A stretch of 64,000 bases of DNA from Ceriagrion tenellum (GCA_963169105.1 OY720639.1:95864559-95928558), one strand, 5' to 3'. Numbered from the stretch's first letter, positions 22,770 to 34,071 are shown. The notes: a model not told the origin generated them from the letters alone. A program made the numbers and translations.

Positions 22770-23640
22770 CCATTAGTCGTCTGCTTTCGCAGGTCCTTGT
22801 TGCCTCCATCTCTCTCTGTCCTCTGCTCCCCTCTTCACCTCGCTGTAACTCCCTCCATCCTTCAGGTCATCAATCATCTTCTTTTCTTCTTCCTCTTTTG
22901 CGGTTTCCATCCTTATTCCTTCCAGTACATCTCGTAACAAACATTTCCTTCTCAGTTCATGTCCCATCCAGTTCTTTTTCCTATCTTCAGTAGTCTTTAA
23001 GGGCTTTCTTTCTTCTTTAATTCTCTCCAACACCTCATTCCTAACCCTATCAGACCACTTGATGTGGAGCACTTTCCTCCAAATCCACATGTGTAAACTC
23101 TCTATCCTTTATCTATCCTTTACTGTCGTCCACGTTTCCCCGCCATACAAAAACACTAAAAAAAACGCTTGACGACTCTCTTCTTCAATTCCAGCTCCAT
23201 TTTACTAATTAGTATAGTCTTTTTCTTCCTAAATACCTCCTTAGCCATACCAATTCTTGTTCTTATCTCCGTTTCACTCTTCCAATCCTCCGTCACTTCG
23301 GTTCCCAGTTACTTGAATCGTTTTATCTGCTCCAGATGTTCTCCATTCATATAAATATTCAACTCTTGCTTCATCCCCACTTTCATTACCTTGGTTTTCT
23401 CATTATTGACTTTGAGGTCATATTCCTCCTTTGTTAGTGCTAGGTGATCAAGCATTTTATTCAAATCATCTTCACTTTCTGCGAATAATATTATACCATC
23501 TGCAAATCTAATTTTTCTTATTTTTCGTCCACCTATGCTTACTTCTTTATCTTCTTTCCAACACTTCTCAACCTTTTCATACATATAGATGTTAAAAAGT
23601 GTTGGAGATAAACTACATCCTTGTCTCTTAGGTTTTTAAC
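22770..23640 (-). mobile_element. antisense RTE/L1-like LINE remnant, RT motif C to C-terminus
   Basis: Reading the minus strand from 23640: RQGCSLSPTLFNIYM, then IGGRKIRKIRFADGIILFAE (the YADD/FADD box, with the second aspartate replaced by glycine), LKVNNEKTKVMKV and EQIKRFK. Next, with stops, come IRTRIGMAKEVFRKKKTI and SKMELELKKRVVK, and finally 22773-23090 with WSDRVRNEVLERIKEE, WMGHELRRKCLLRDVLEG and SYSEVKRGAEDRERWR. The order and spacing are those of an ORF2 RT and C-terminal domain. In-frame stops, a frameshift near 23100-23300 and the altered FADD box make it dead. Sequence right of 23640 changes abruptly to unrelated DNA. Confidence 0.88.
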
Positions 23641-23659
23641 TGTGGTATCTTACGGTTTT

Positions 23660-25640
23660 TCAGCCATAAAAGTATGTAGTTGTTTCAAGGTGATTGGTTC
23701 TCTCTGCGCAGCCTGAAATACATTTATATTCCAAAGAGGCACCTACCGCGAGCTGGTAAGCTACTTGTTTACGAGGGTATAAAAATTTCTCGCTCGACTC
23801 TGGCGTGTTTACTTTAACTGCTCTAAATTTGATGTCACGGAAGAAGCACCCACGCAAGGTCACATTTATAAACACTAGAGTCTGGCCGAGTAATAAAATA
23901 TTTGGATTAATTATGCACGATGCTATGCTTCGCGTAATTCAGGATTCGTTTAAGCTCCTCCTTTTTTAATATTTTATTTTTTTATTATTCTTTATTTAGG
24001 ACCATTTCCTCAAATGAAGTTTATGACCTCTTTTGCCGTTTCATATCTCCGTCAATAAATCACTTCAATTTTTCCGAGTTAATGTGAGGATTGAGGAAAA
24101 CTCAACGCTGCGAACTGAATTTTGAATTATTTTTCACTTCCAGTCTCATAACTCTCTCCAAGAATGCTAATTTTTTCCAATCCATGTTCCTCTAATTGGT
24201 GTTTTAATAGACCTTAAGCTTTCCATTCTTTGTTTTTGTTATCCTACCCAGAATGGGCGTCACGGAAGTCCTTAGGACCCCTCTGCTTGAACTCAGTTTG
24301 AGGAAAACGGTCCTGTTTTGTAATCCTATTCGTCTCTGTTATGCTGAGAGAATCTCTTCTGGCCTTGTGACGCTGTATTGATTTAGGAGTGAAATGGTGC
24401 TTTGAACGACTGAAATCTCGCGGAAAACATGTTGATGCGAAGCCCACCTTTAGGCTTATAGTTTTCGAATTATTTAATATTATAGTGCTCCCATGATGTA
24501 TTTTGCATCATGACTGACATTTTTTGAGGTTTCCAGAGCTCGTAAGAATCTTATGAGAAAGAAGAGGGTTTTACAAAATGTTCACATTTAACTGCCGTTC
24601 AAACTACTTAGTAAATTATCCCAATATAAATTCAGTTACGGCGGTGTCTAACACTCGCTGTGGCGTTGAGGTGTACTGAAACCAAATTGAGATCTATTAT
24701 TGGTCACTGATTACGTTAAAACTTGATTTGGGCTATTTGTAACAAACTTTTTCATGCTTAAATGATTAATTACAGATGTAACTTCCATGTCAATTGCCTG
24801 TTCCCTCAGTCGTTCACTCCATCGCCTAACTCATGGCTTCTGCCAAAGTTTTAGTGATATGGTTACTGCAATGCCAAGAAAAGGACAATGATGGAATGAA
24901 GAAAGCTGTTACTTTGATACTTTTCGTGATACTCATTTATAAGTGTAGCATCGACTGTAATAATACGAATTTTACGTGAATATTAACTCTTAATATGAAA
25001 ATATTTAGTCCTACTGAAAAAAATCATATTTGAATCCCTTGTTGTCATCAGTCCAAATAGAAGGAATCAATCGCCAGGAAACTCTTATGTCTGATTCAGG
25101 ATATTCTCTCTAATGGAAGTTATTCCTGCGTTATTCCTCCCCTGTCACTCAATTTAAGAAAACATGAACAGTAATGTACACCATTTACACCAAGCCTTCA
25201 GATCATTTAGAGTAGAGGAAGCTAGCAAAATTAGCGTTGGATTTCGAGAATGGGCTGATCCCCTTAGGTATCTCCTTATGGTGTATTGTACAAGCTCTCC
25301 GTTGTGAGGTCATGGTTAAGAGTCTAGTTTCCTTTCGTTTAAAAGGCTCGTGCGCGTATTTAATCTTATTTAGAAAACTTTTTTATACTTAGAAGATCAT
25401 TGAATTGTTCAGAGGCATTCTCAAATTTGCTAGTTTTGTTTACAATTAATGTTCTTCCTCGCCTGGAATCAATATTCAGTATATCTCCAGCAAATGATCG
25501 AAGCAATTTGACTACGTTTGTTTTGCATTCATATATAATCCTAATTGTTATGTGTTGTTCTACCAAAACTTTCCCGAAGCCGGATCGAGTCATTAGATGT
25601 CCTCGAAAGCGAAGTTGGGTATATCATCATCTTCAAACCA
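23660..25640. other. unassigned sequence, possibly another repeat at its left end
   Basis: The 71-codon minus frame at 23660-23875 (starting MFINVTLRGCFFRDIKFRAV) follows the broken LINE directly. It has no recognisable domain and may be part of a non-coding repeat. From 23.9 to 25.6 kb no feature could be supported. The opposite frames at 25366-25693 overlap each other and match nothing known. Confidence 0.3.
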
Positions 25641-26285
25641 ATTTACCTGAACTGGATTATATGGTAATGGTGAACTGTGATCGCTTATTGTGAATGGATA
25701 TCTTTCAGAGCGACACGGAGAACATCATATTAGAACCACATTATATTTCCAGGTCCGACAGAATCGATAAATTAAGAGGAATATTTTGCCGAACGGATAG
25801 GTATGGGAATTCGTTTTTCCCCCGAACAATTAAGGACTTAAATAAATGCTAGGTGGAAAAAAATTTTTTTTTTATTTTAATTTTTAAATTTTTTTTTTAA
25901 CGGCTGGTGTCCTAACATCCCCCGCCACACGCCTTTTGAGGTGGCTTGCGGGGTAGTATGTAGATGATGGAGATGTAGATTGTGCGCGGAAAAAAACAAG
26001 GTTTTATACTTATGTTCGGCACTGTATCTCTCTTATTTCATCGCTTCTGTTTGACCTAGAGATGTCGTGAGGGGTCATGATAATACTCTCTGTGTCGCTC
26101 TGAAACACACCAGTTCAAAATTTATCAAGCAAGCTAAGCCTAGCGTGTAGCCTCCGAGTCTCTAGGAGCTCCCACCGTATTCCCTATAAAAGTGGTGAAA
26201 CACTATATGTTCGCTCGTTGCAGTTTTAACGAAGCGTGCCTTTTTCTATTGCGGTGTAATATTGGCTAAGTTTTGACGGTTGTGG
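25640..26285 (-). mobile_element. antisense LINE remnant, interrupted by a nested LINE
   Basis: On the minus strand, 26285 down to 25979 encodes with stops FVKTATSEHIVFHHF, then RSNRSDEIREIQCRT and VFFRAQ, the C-terminal part of the CR1/Jockey-like ORF2 already seen at 17.2 kb. The reading resumes left of the inserted plus-strand LINE at 25692-25640, where GTGATCGCTTATTGTG is the complement of the CACAATAAGCGATCAC coding segment found at 11685-11698. The interruption falls in the FFPRTISDH codons. This copy therefore pre-dates the insertion at 25693-25978. Confidence 0.8.
25693..25978 (+). mobile_element. nested 5'-truncated LINE with ATTGTG target duplication
   Basis: Forward codons read SDTENIILEPHYISRSDRID, then KLRGIFCRTDRYGNS and FFPRTIKDLNKC and a stop near 25851. 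After an A/T-rich run comes the conserved tail (TCCTAACATCCCCCGCCACA, GTGGCTTGCGGGGTAGTATG) ending in TAGATGATGGAGATGTAG. The hexamer ATTGTG occurs at 25687-25692 and 25979-25984, immediately flanking the 286 bp insert. The coding segment is intact in what remains. Its closest relative here is the copy at 52.2 kb (DKLREIFCRTDRYGNSFFP). Confidence 0.85.
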
Positions 26286-26340
26286 GCCCCTTCGTGGTTA
26301 CATGAATTGCATAAATATAATCTCTGTTTTATGGTTACGC

Positions 26341-26919
26341 GTAGGGCTAAGCGGCATTGGAATCCCAATATCAATATCCAATATCTTAAAATATTGAAAA
26401 TGGACAAATATCAATAACCTGTATTGGACTGTTGAATATTGGCATATTGGAATATTGAAAATAAGAAGAAAAAAAATGAAAATTGATATGTTGGAAATAT
26501 TGAAAATAGCAATATTAACAGTTGAAAAATAAAGAACGGAGGTAGAAATGTATTAGAACCGAGGGGAGTTACGTCGAAAAAGGGACTTTATTCACTATGT
26601 AAAAGTCTATTAATAAAACAAGAAAACAATGTAAACTTCTTTTCCCCAGTTATTACTATGAATAATGGTGGCAAAGGAAGTGCTGCACTGAGTGCCACAC
26701 TGTGTCTGTTTTCAAAGATCTGGGCGCTCTCCGACCACCCTCCTAGCCCAATTCCAATATCCAATACTTGAAGTTTTAACACTGATAATCCAATATCAAC
26801 ATTCCAATTGCCAATATTGGTTCTTCAATATACAATATTCCAATAACTAATATTGTTTTTTCCGACCTCCAATATCCAATACAGGATATCATATATTGGA
26901 AAACCGCCGAAACCTAGTA
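26341..26919. repeat. CCAATA-rich element with inverted ends
   Basis: Both halves are packed with CCAATA/TATTGG and AATATTG words: on the left mainly 26370-26530, and on the right 26745-26905. The left half mostly carries TATTGG/ATATTG and the right mostly CCAATA, so the element is roughly inverted about a non-repetitive centre (26540-26740). The left end reads GGGCTAAGCGGCATTGGAAT and the reverse complement of the right end AGGTTTCGGCGGTTTTCCAA, imperfect terminal inverted repeats. There is no protein. It resembles an internally expanded MITE or foldback. Confidence 0.55.
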
Positions 26920-27039
26920 ATGAACATGTACATTTTAAGGTCAGCGCGAACTGTGACTATTGATGAGATAGGAAATATTTCCTCTGCTGTGATTTATGTA
27001 GCGACGGTTTTCAGTCGCGTTTAATTCCCTTTTGCATCA

Positions 27040-27820
27040 AATTTATTCCATGTGAAGCTTCACAGTGGCTATTGAATTCTCTTGCACTAGGTTGCTGTAT
27101 CTCGTGAATCAGTCGATGAGTGTTGCCGTTCCCCAGCAGTTAACGTACGCGGAGAATTTAAAAGTTAATGCTCCATCATTCCAGAACGGCGCGGCTGGCC
27201 AACCTTTTTATCTGCGGGGCCGCGGGCAACCCGTGCGAAAACTCCGAAATACCGCTTCTCTCCCCCGCCCCCCACCACCTCACCCCTCGTTAATAACCGC
27301 TGAGCCGTTGGCTTTTCAATCCTGTTTACCCTTCCAGTGGGTGCTGAGGGAGGACGTGGGAAAATGTGACGTCACATAGTTTGGGAACGGACGATTCTCT
27401 CGTGATAAGGTGTGACAAGGAATGGGAGTCGATGTGGATGTGGGGGGGGAGATAGGGGGAGAGGAGTAGGGATGAACAAACAGCGTGACGTCACGCGTGT
27501 GGATGTTCTGGATCCCGTGGGGAGGATGAGCGGCCGGGAAGGGGTGGTGGAAGATATCGGTGGGTGGGTGGGGGGGCTGCGGAGGAGAATGGAGGGAGTC
27601 AGGGGGGGAGAGGTTGGAGGAAGAGGCGGGGAGAAAGTCGTGCCGGAGGAGGAGGCCGAGCGCTCGGCTCCGCGGAACAATCGTCAGTCGAGCCGCAGCT
27701 CCCGTTGGAGGTAGACGGCTTCTCCACCTTTCATTTCCACCTTGTGTCCGCATTGCTTTTGTGCCTTTGATTTGTGCCCTGGTTAGTGTGGTGTGTGCTT
27801 AGGGAGTGTCGTCCCCCCCA
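27040..27820 (+). promoter_or_regulatory. GC-rich putative promoter region with two CRE palindromes
   Basis: This is among the most G/C-rich segments, with CpG and G-runs (27440-27660). TGACGTCA, the perfect cAMP-response element, occurs at 27367-27374 within TGTGACGTCACA and again at 27486-27493 within GCGTGACGTCACGC. An 8-base palindrome of this type twice within about 120 bp is unlikely by chance. It lies upstream of a TATA box (27822). Long opposite-strand frames here (up to 145 codons, proline- or glycine-rich) are compositional. Whether the promoter is used is not visible from sequence. Confidence 0.45.
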
Positions 27821-27821
27821 C

Positions 27822-27829
27822 TATAAAAG
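27822..27829 (+). promoter_or_regulatory. TATA box
   Basis: TATAAAAG follows a C-rich run (CCCCCCCACTATAAAAGACC). An arthropod-type initiator TCAGTT lies at 27869-27874, 49 bp downstream, which is longer than the usual 30 bp. A weaker TCACGT at about 27843 is only about 23 bp away. The true start site is therefore uncertain. Confidence 0.45.
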
Positions 27830-27870
27830 ACCCCCGTTTCCTTCACGTTTGTGTGAAGGAAGAAGACCTC

Positions 27871-28022
27871 AGTTTGTGAGGTTTGTGTGATATTCTCTCG
27901 TCGGAGTCCTGTGGATGTTAATAGTCCTACCCCGGTCGTTGTGGTTTTGGTGTTCAGCTGGGTGGTCCTCAGCCGTCCGTGGGCTGTTCGGCGGAACCGC
28001 TGTATTCCGCCATTCCCTCCTG
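27871..28022 (+). other. candidate first exon with splice donor
   Basis: From the TCAGTT initiator to the donor CTG|GTGAGT at 28022/28023, the sequence is GC-rich with the look of an exon 1. An ATG at 27915 opens a frame of 36 codons (MLIVLPRSLWFWCSAGWSSA and on to HSLL) whose last codon ends exactly at the donor, giving a phase-0 junction. The start is hydrophobic, like a signal peptide, but the ATG context is poor (T at -3) and no second exon was identified. The exon could equally be wholly untranslated. The evidence is sequence signals only. Confidence 0.35.
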
Positions 28023-28099
28023 GTGAGTTTCATGTTGATCCACCGAGACAAATTACCCTCCTAGCCGCTGAAAAGTCTTGTTGCACAGGGGTGTAAAGG

Positions 28100-31000
28100 A
28101 CGACAATCGGGAAGAAGTCAGGGGTAGGAGAAGGCCTTGGGTGAAGGGTCAATCAGAATGTGAGATATGTTTCAACAAATTAGTGTCGCGCTTTTTTGAA
28201 CTCTTTATTAGTATGTAGGGTGAAGGAATTCTCGTTCCTATCAGACAGACGTTGGATATCTCTTTTTTGTCGCTTGTGTCAGTTTTAGAGATACCGTAAA
28301 ACAGTATCCTTCGTGTCATACTGAAATCCGTAACGTCTGATGTTTTTTCAAATCATCTCAGCTTAGATAATGAGCCTCTCGAATGTTTTGTGGTTTCCAA
28401 CATTGTAGCTCTCTGAAGTATGCCGTCGACACCTCCTGTCCTCACGTATACGTGGTTTGCTCCTCAACATGGTGCTGTCTCTAAACTAGAGGCAATGGAC
28501 AGATTGAATGAAATTTTCAGTTAATGACTTTTTACTTTTTTTAAATTTCAGTTATACAAAGGATTTAATGTTTTCCTAATATCAACGGTTGATTTTCTTT
28601 TCTTTTAAAATGCTGAGGAATAAAATTATAATTTCGTGAAAAAAGTTTCGGATGCTTCGCCATTGTCTAGTACCATCCAGTTAATGAAGCTGTGCATGTA
28701 TAGAAAAGCGCCTCTTGAAATTCTCGACAAAGGAGCTGCATAATACGTCCGTTTAAAGTAGTAATTTTTTTCGCGCGACTTTTAGACAGTGCAAGTTCGT
28801 TGAAATTATAATCCTAGTTAGAAACCAAAGCGATACAAAGATTCTCTCCTACATTTATTTCGTATGAAACCTTTTTCCCTGAATCACTTTAAAGCAATTA
28901 ACAATCCCAAGAACTCAATATGTCTTGAGGTTCGGGCTGATTTAATTATGTTTACAAAGGCCTCAAAATAGCCTTTTTTGGTACATGAGAGGACTTGGAG
29001 TGATTCTCACTGTTAAGAGCGCAGCGAATACGTGTAGTGAAAAATATATGAAAGATTGTTATTTTAGCTAAAAGATAACTTTATTTCGAGAGAATTAAAT
29101 TTTAAGTAATAAAAACGCCTTTGCTCATCACGAATGGTGCCCGTTTACCGTTTAACTCACTATTGGCGTGTAATTGAAAGGCCGACCCGCTTAGACGTTT
29201 TAAAGTCGTTTTCGCTCGTTAGTACGAGTAATGTGTTTGGAATAGTTTTGAAGGCATTTCTAATTTATTTACGGTTTTGAGTTTAGTAAATTACTCGAGG
29301 TATTAAAATAGGACCTGTTCCCCTCAGAAATACACTCCACGCATCTGTAATTAGCCTTTTTCTTTAGCATGTCAATGTTTGAAACTTACTCAGGCATTAG
29401 GTATATACATATAAACGAGCTTTGTAAAAGTTTTATGGATGGAATTTCGCGCAAACAAATTATTATAACAACATTAATTTATTATGAAAGAGGGAACATG
29501 TTTAAGCATTATTTTATCCCGCAGTATATCATATCAACATATCATTTCCCTTGTTTTTAAATGTACGATCCGAGAGTACGTCATGTTTATAATCATTATG
29601 ATCCGCGGTGAGGTGTGGAAAGTCATGGACCGTGTTTCCCCTTTCGGCCGGCCCGGGTAAGGTGGGGTTGTATCGCGCGTCATTGGCCTGGTGAATTTTT
29701 TTCCGTTGTGTCCCGGGAAATGTGTAGGTGGCTGGTGATGTAGGAGGTACTCGATGCCTGATTGTGAAATTCAGCGCTCTTGCAAGTGGTGGAGATCATA
29801 TGAACCGCCGTCTCCCGTACTCGGCGGATTTATTTCGCGGTTGTTCTTGATGTCATGTGGATTGGGTAACAGGTGGCGGCATCACAAGAAGTGTCTTGTT
29901 CAGTTCTCTCTTATGGGGCTCGGGCTGTGTTGCTGTTGTTTTGTTCCGACGCCGCTGTGTTCGTTGGGTCCCGCAAAGCATCGGTAGATGTGGATTCCGA
30001 GATGTATGTTAGACGTTGCATTGCGTTAGGCATTTCGTTACAAAATTGGGGGAGCCTGAATTAAAACTTGGGATTTCTCCTAGTAGAATTGTTAGTGTTT
30101 CAGCTAGTTTCGCTCTGATGTAGCGTCTTTAGGGTGCAACAGTTGTCAGTTTCCTCGTTTTGTTGCCTTACCATATTCAGTTATTTACGGGAGATGCATC
30201 GTCGTCGCAAAAAGAGTTGAAAAATAATATTATATATAGTGCAAAGTATTGATTGAAACTTATTTTAATTCGTCCCAGGTACATTCATTGATTCCAGTCC
30301 TGGTGTATTTATATGCGCAATTCATTATGTCGTAATTTGTGCCCCAATTATAACTAAGTTTTGAGTTTTTGGCTATTTTTGACAGCATTTTTCATGGAAT
30401 TTTACTTTTTTTACCTTTGAGATGCTTGCCCTTTTCCTGTTTTTTTAAAATCCAAGTTAAACCTTTAGGTGCCCTTTATTCGAACCCTCTGGTTACTTTA
30501 AATATTTTCAGATTCGGTAAGTTATATCAGATAAAAGATTTGTCACATTTCTAAAATTGAACATCATTATTTTAAGTTTACAGAATCAATTCAACTGCCA
30601 TGATCAGTTTTTAGGTGAGCAATCTAAAGTGGCTCGGGAAGTTGGCGTGCTATTTCAAGAAATTGGACTCCAATGAGCGTAAGAGTTAGTCTCAATAGCG
30701 ACCTCTCCTCTCCAATCCCGTGTACCCATTCACTTTAGACGGGAATCGCTCCAAATTCGGTCCCTCTCTACAGCGTCAACCTCTGGTTTCAATAGGTGCT
30801 GTGCGGAACCACTCCGTCTCATTAACTTAATGAAGCATTTCAAAAGATGTATGGGCATAAAGGACTCATCTCTGTATGGCTTTGAGTTGGCCAACGCTCG
30901 TTTTAAGTTACAGCCTTCGTGGGGAATGCTTACCCAGCTCAAGCTCTGCTGTCCAGGGCTCATGGTTTTAGACATTTATTCACACTGTCTAGCGGTTACC

Positions 31001-31340
31001 CTAACGGACTGGAATATTACCGTACTAGTGCCTCATTTTCTCAATTGAGATATAAAAAAATCATGAAAAATAATTTGGCTTCAACAAAGTATTAGCTATG
31101 CTTTTCTCAAGTGGAATTGGAATTTCCCTGCGTAGAGACAGGCTCGATTGATAATGTTGCCGGTGTTTTCTTGCGACTTCAACTTTTTCGAATAATTTAT
31201 ACATTAATAATCTTTTTCTCCAGTCGGTTTTCACCTAAATATTTCTAAAATTAAAAGCCCATTTCCCCGCCTGACAGTAAGGTAGTTACAATCCTATAAA
31301 TAAAACTCCCTCTGCAGTAACTTTGTGGTACTCCATATTT
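28100..31340. other. unassigned sequence
   Basis: If the 27.8 kb promoter is real, this is its first intron or downstream region. No further exon, RT remnant or structured repeat was recognised. Overlapping frames at 29.75-30.06 kb and 30.73-31.05 kb (up to 81 codons) have no known relatives. Confidence 0.3.
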
Positions 31341-31349
31341 TCACAATAT

Positions 31350-31530
31350 TTAATCGGAAATAACTTCTACGAAGACCACACTTAACACATCTAACACGAC
31401 CCGGGTTTCAACGATTTATCGTCATCGTCAGGTGATGACGATTCACATTCACCTGATGAAGACGATAACTCATTGATACCCGTGTCGTGTTAGATGTGTT
31501 AGTGTAGTCTTTGTAAAAGTTATATCCGTT
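31350..31530. repeat. palindromic Penelope-like terminal repeat with hammerhead-like cores
   Basis: Arms at about 31360-31440 and 31441-31530 are reverse complements, sharing AACACATCTAACACGACCCG on the left and CGTGTCGTGTTAGATGTGTT on the right, and AGACCACACTTA/TAGTGTAGTCTT outside. On the minus strand 31431-31398 reads CTGACGA, a stem with ACGA/TCGT, GAAAC, CCGG, GT and C, a hammerhead-type order. The plus-strand arm has the matching but decayed CTGATGA ... GATAC. No Penelope RT lies nearby. Confidence 0.55.
31385..31445 (-). ncRNA. candidate hammerhead ribozyme motif
   Basis: Conserved core CUGACGA is followed by a short hairpin (ACGA, loop UAAA, UCGU), then GAAAC CCGG GU and C. That corresponds to the C3-A9 box, stem II, G12-A14, a minimal two-pair stem III that is self-complementary (ACCCGGGU), and H17. 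Stem I could form from CAC with GUG. Two nucleotides (UG) separate the first core box from the perfect part of stem II, which is unusual; one of them can pair as a G-U. Minimal hammerheads with tiny stem III are known from Penelope-like retroelements. Activity is not implied. Confidence 0.35.
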
Positions 31531-33815
31531 TAAGTAAGGTGACAATCCTAACCCTGCTCTTCGCAATGATAGCGGCTGGGAATTTAGTTGATAGGAAGTC
31601 GCTATATTATGTGGTTGGAAACCGATGGCCTTTGGATTGAGTATATGTGAAGTAGTTAAGAAACTTTGGTGAGGAAATCATCGCGACGGTGTCTGTTTAA
31701 CGTATCCTTTACTGATTTGAAGAAATTTTCTGAAAGGGATCATTAATCAGTTCCGGGAAACAATTAAATACGCAGAGGACTCTCCCGAATAGAAGAAACA
31801 GGTCAGTAGAACTCGGGTGCAATCCTCGTTCTTCTGTTAGTGCACTTGTGTTTACTTCGGAATGAGTGACTTGGACGTAGAATACGAGGGCATGTGCGCA
31901 CCTTTGGTTTGAGGGCGGCGGCAGGAATTTCAGGTCGTTTTTGTTTCACGCACTCGTTTTTATGTGTGTCGAAGCGGTCCGCCACGCTAGCAGGCACGCG
32001 CGCGGCATAAAAGTACTGCTGTGGCCCAATTCCGTTTTCCTTTCACTCTCTAATTCACTCCCCCAGGCCTTCTCGTCTATGGTCGTTCTCGTGCGGATCC
32101 TAGTCGACCGACTTGCAGACCCCGGCGTAATGCTCGCGTCCGCGAAACATTTTGGGGCAGTCTTTTCTGCTACTTACTGCCCAGCGTACCACCGCAAGGG
32201 CGTGCGGTCGGGGATGTTCGGAAAAACTCCGTGAAATGAAAGGGCGTGAGAAAAAGGCGCAGGGCTGGAAAGGGTTTATTAGTGGGATGTATTTTGGTAG
32301 AAAGCGGCTCAGTTTATTGATGCCTGGTTTACGTAAACCTCAAGATGACGTAAAAGTTTCGATAACTTTGTTACTTGTGAGTTTGGGTTTTGTATATTTC
32401 ATCTGATTTTGGTTGACGTGTGCATTAGAGATGAGAGGAAGTATTGATTTCGGTGTTAAAAACTGAGAAAGTAATTATCTAGAGCTTATATAGCCGGGCC
32501 TTAATGATTTGGTCGTCTATGGTTTTGGTCGTTGTTGGTTTGCATGGAGGATGAGTACCAATACCCATCTGTTTAGCGGTGATTTTTTCGTATTTTTCGC
32601 TTTTGTCTGTGCTACAGATGTAGCGTAGTTGTAACATAGTATTCCCTGTGTCTACCTGAAATTATGGAATAGGTATTTGCTTAGTAACCTCAACATTACG
32701 TGTAACCTTGGAGTCTGTAGCGTCTTTTATCCTATCACTCTATTGTTTTTTTCTGGCTGACCGAACGCCCATAATACATTTTAACATAACGCTTGTCTCT
32801 TGTGTGTTTTTGTTGGTTTCTCGTGATCAGAATTTTATTCCTTGAGTGCTCTTTTTTATCGTACTCAGGAATATGCACAATTCTTTTTCTATGGTGGCGT
32901 TTTTGGAATTATTTATTTGTCGCGATAATTAGTTTTATATGCTCGAAACCACTATATCCTGCAATGATATGATAAAAATGTAAAATTTATATTTTTTTAG
33001 AGCCACGTATGGTTTTAACACCTTGTGTCCTTATCAAGATATTAAGGATGTTCTTTTTATAGCAATCGTGGAAATAAGTAATTTCCTTAAACCGATGCCT
33101 GTTTGACTTCCTTACACCTGCTAGTATTTCTGGCGAAGGTTCGGTCTTCAAATAAGGCCAATGTTTGAGCGTTATAAGTTCACCCTAATGGTTAGTATTG
33201 CGTGAGCCACGTTGAGTAACTCAAGCTTATACGGACACCCTCATTTAAACTTACCGTACGATCGCGCATGAAAGTAGGCTTGGCTCGTGGAATAAGAACC
33301 TTGGCCATTACATCACATTCCTTGGTGGCGAAACTAGGGGAGCTCATTATGTTAAGGGTAAGGAATGTGTATGCATCGGGACTTCTGACTAAAGTGATTA
33401 CATAGTCTGAGCCTTACCATTGAAATATTATCGCAGGGAACATCAATATGCATTATTATTGCTATAACACTAACATTGTGCTCTTAAATGTGAAACTTAT
33501 CGTTTGGTTTGAGTAATCGCGTATCATATTAACCAGGTGGACATGTGAAAGCATTGATGATTGTGAACTTTGTCAGGAATTTTCCGTCTCAAGAAAAAAT
33601 TAATCGTAACGCGTGATATGGTTCAGTTTGTCTTTGAATGCGTTGATGTAGTTATCACTGAGATAATTAAGGATTGATATCTATGCTCCCTTGTTATCGG
33701 TGGCACTGGTAAGTCGGTAATTTTTTTGCGAAATACGTTTGAAGTAAACAGAATATGCCTATACGAATGGTAATTCTTGGGAAATAACGAGACTGGATGA
33801 TGGTTGATGACATTT
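31531..33815. other. unassigned sequence
   Basis: The stretch 31940-32240 is somewhat GC-rich and open for 97 codons. It contains GCATAAAAGTAC near 32005, a possible TATA-like word, but no donor site or recognisable protein. The rest shows nothing that can be supported. Confidence 0.3.
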
Positions 33816-33821
33816 TACTCG

Positions 33822-33896
33822 TGGCCGGGTACGATAACCAGATTGGTAACTCGCTCGCTAGGCAACATTGAAGTTTGCGGGTTAGAATCCTTGCCG
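33822..33896 (+). repeat. tRNA-like SINE head
   Basis: The segment folds conceptually like a tRNA. GGCCGGG near the start faces CCTTGCCGG at the end, GATTGGTAACTCG supplies a D-arm/box A, CTCGCTAGGCAACATTGAAG an anticodon-arm region, and GCGGGTTAGAATCC a T-arm/box B (consensus GGTTCGAATCC). Acceptor pairing is imperfect and CCA is absent, so this is more likely a SINE or tRNA pseudogene than a working tRNA. Confidence 0.5.
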
Positions 33897-34071
33897 GATG
33901 TTGCTTTTATCCTATGAATAGAGGCTTAGTTTATACAGTGTAATGTATCGAAAAATACTGTTCTGAAGTAACCCAACGGTATTACTGTCTGGTCAGAATC
34001 CGAAGGTGAATTCGAAGACCTCAGTAAATTCTCCCATGGCTCTTAGCTGAGCAAGTTGGTGGAAATCTTTT

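Noticed and set aside
23660..23875. 71-codon minus-strand protein
   Set aside because: No domain, and it sits at the broken edge of a LINE; more likely part of a non-coding repeat.
27316..27753. 145-codon proline/serine/arginine-rich minus-strand frame
   Set aside because: It lies in a G-rich tract where all frames are open; no motif, and the plus-strand promoter signals are more coherent.
30730..31050. Paired opposite-strand frames of 72-81 codons
   Set aside because: They overlap each other with no motif, codon bias or splice context to prefer either.
33822..33896. A functional tRNA gene
   Set aside because: Acceptor stem pairing is imperfect and the T-loop has TTAGAATC instead of TTCGAATC; better explained as a SINE head or tRNA pseudogene.
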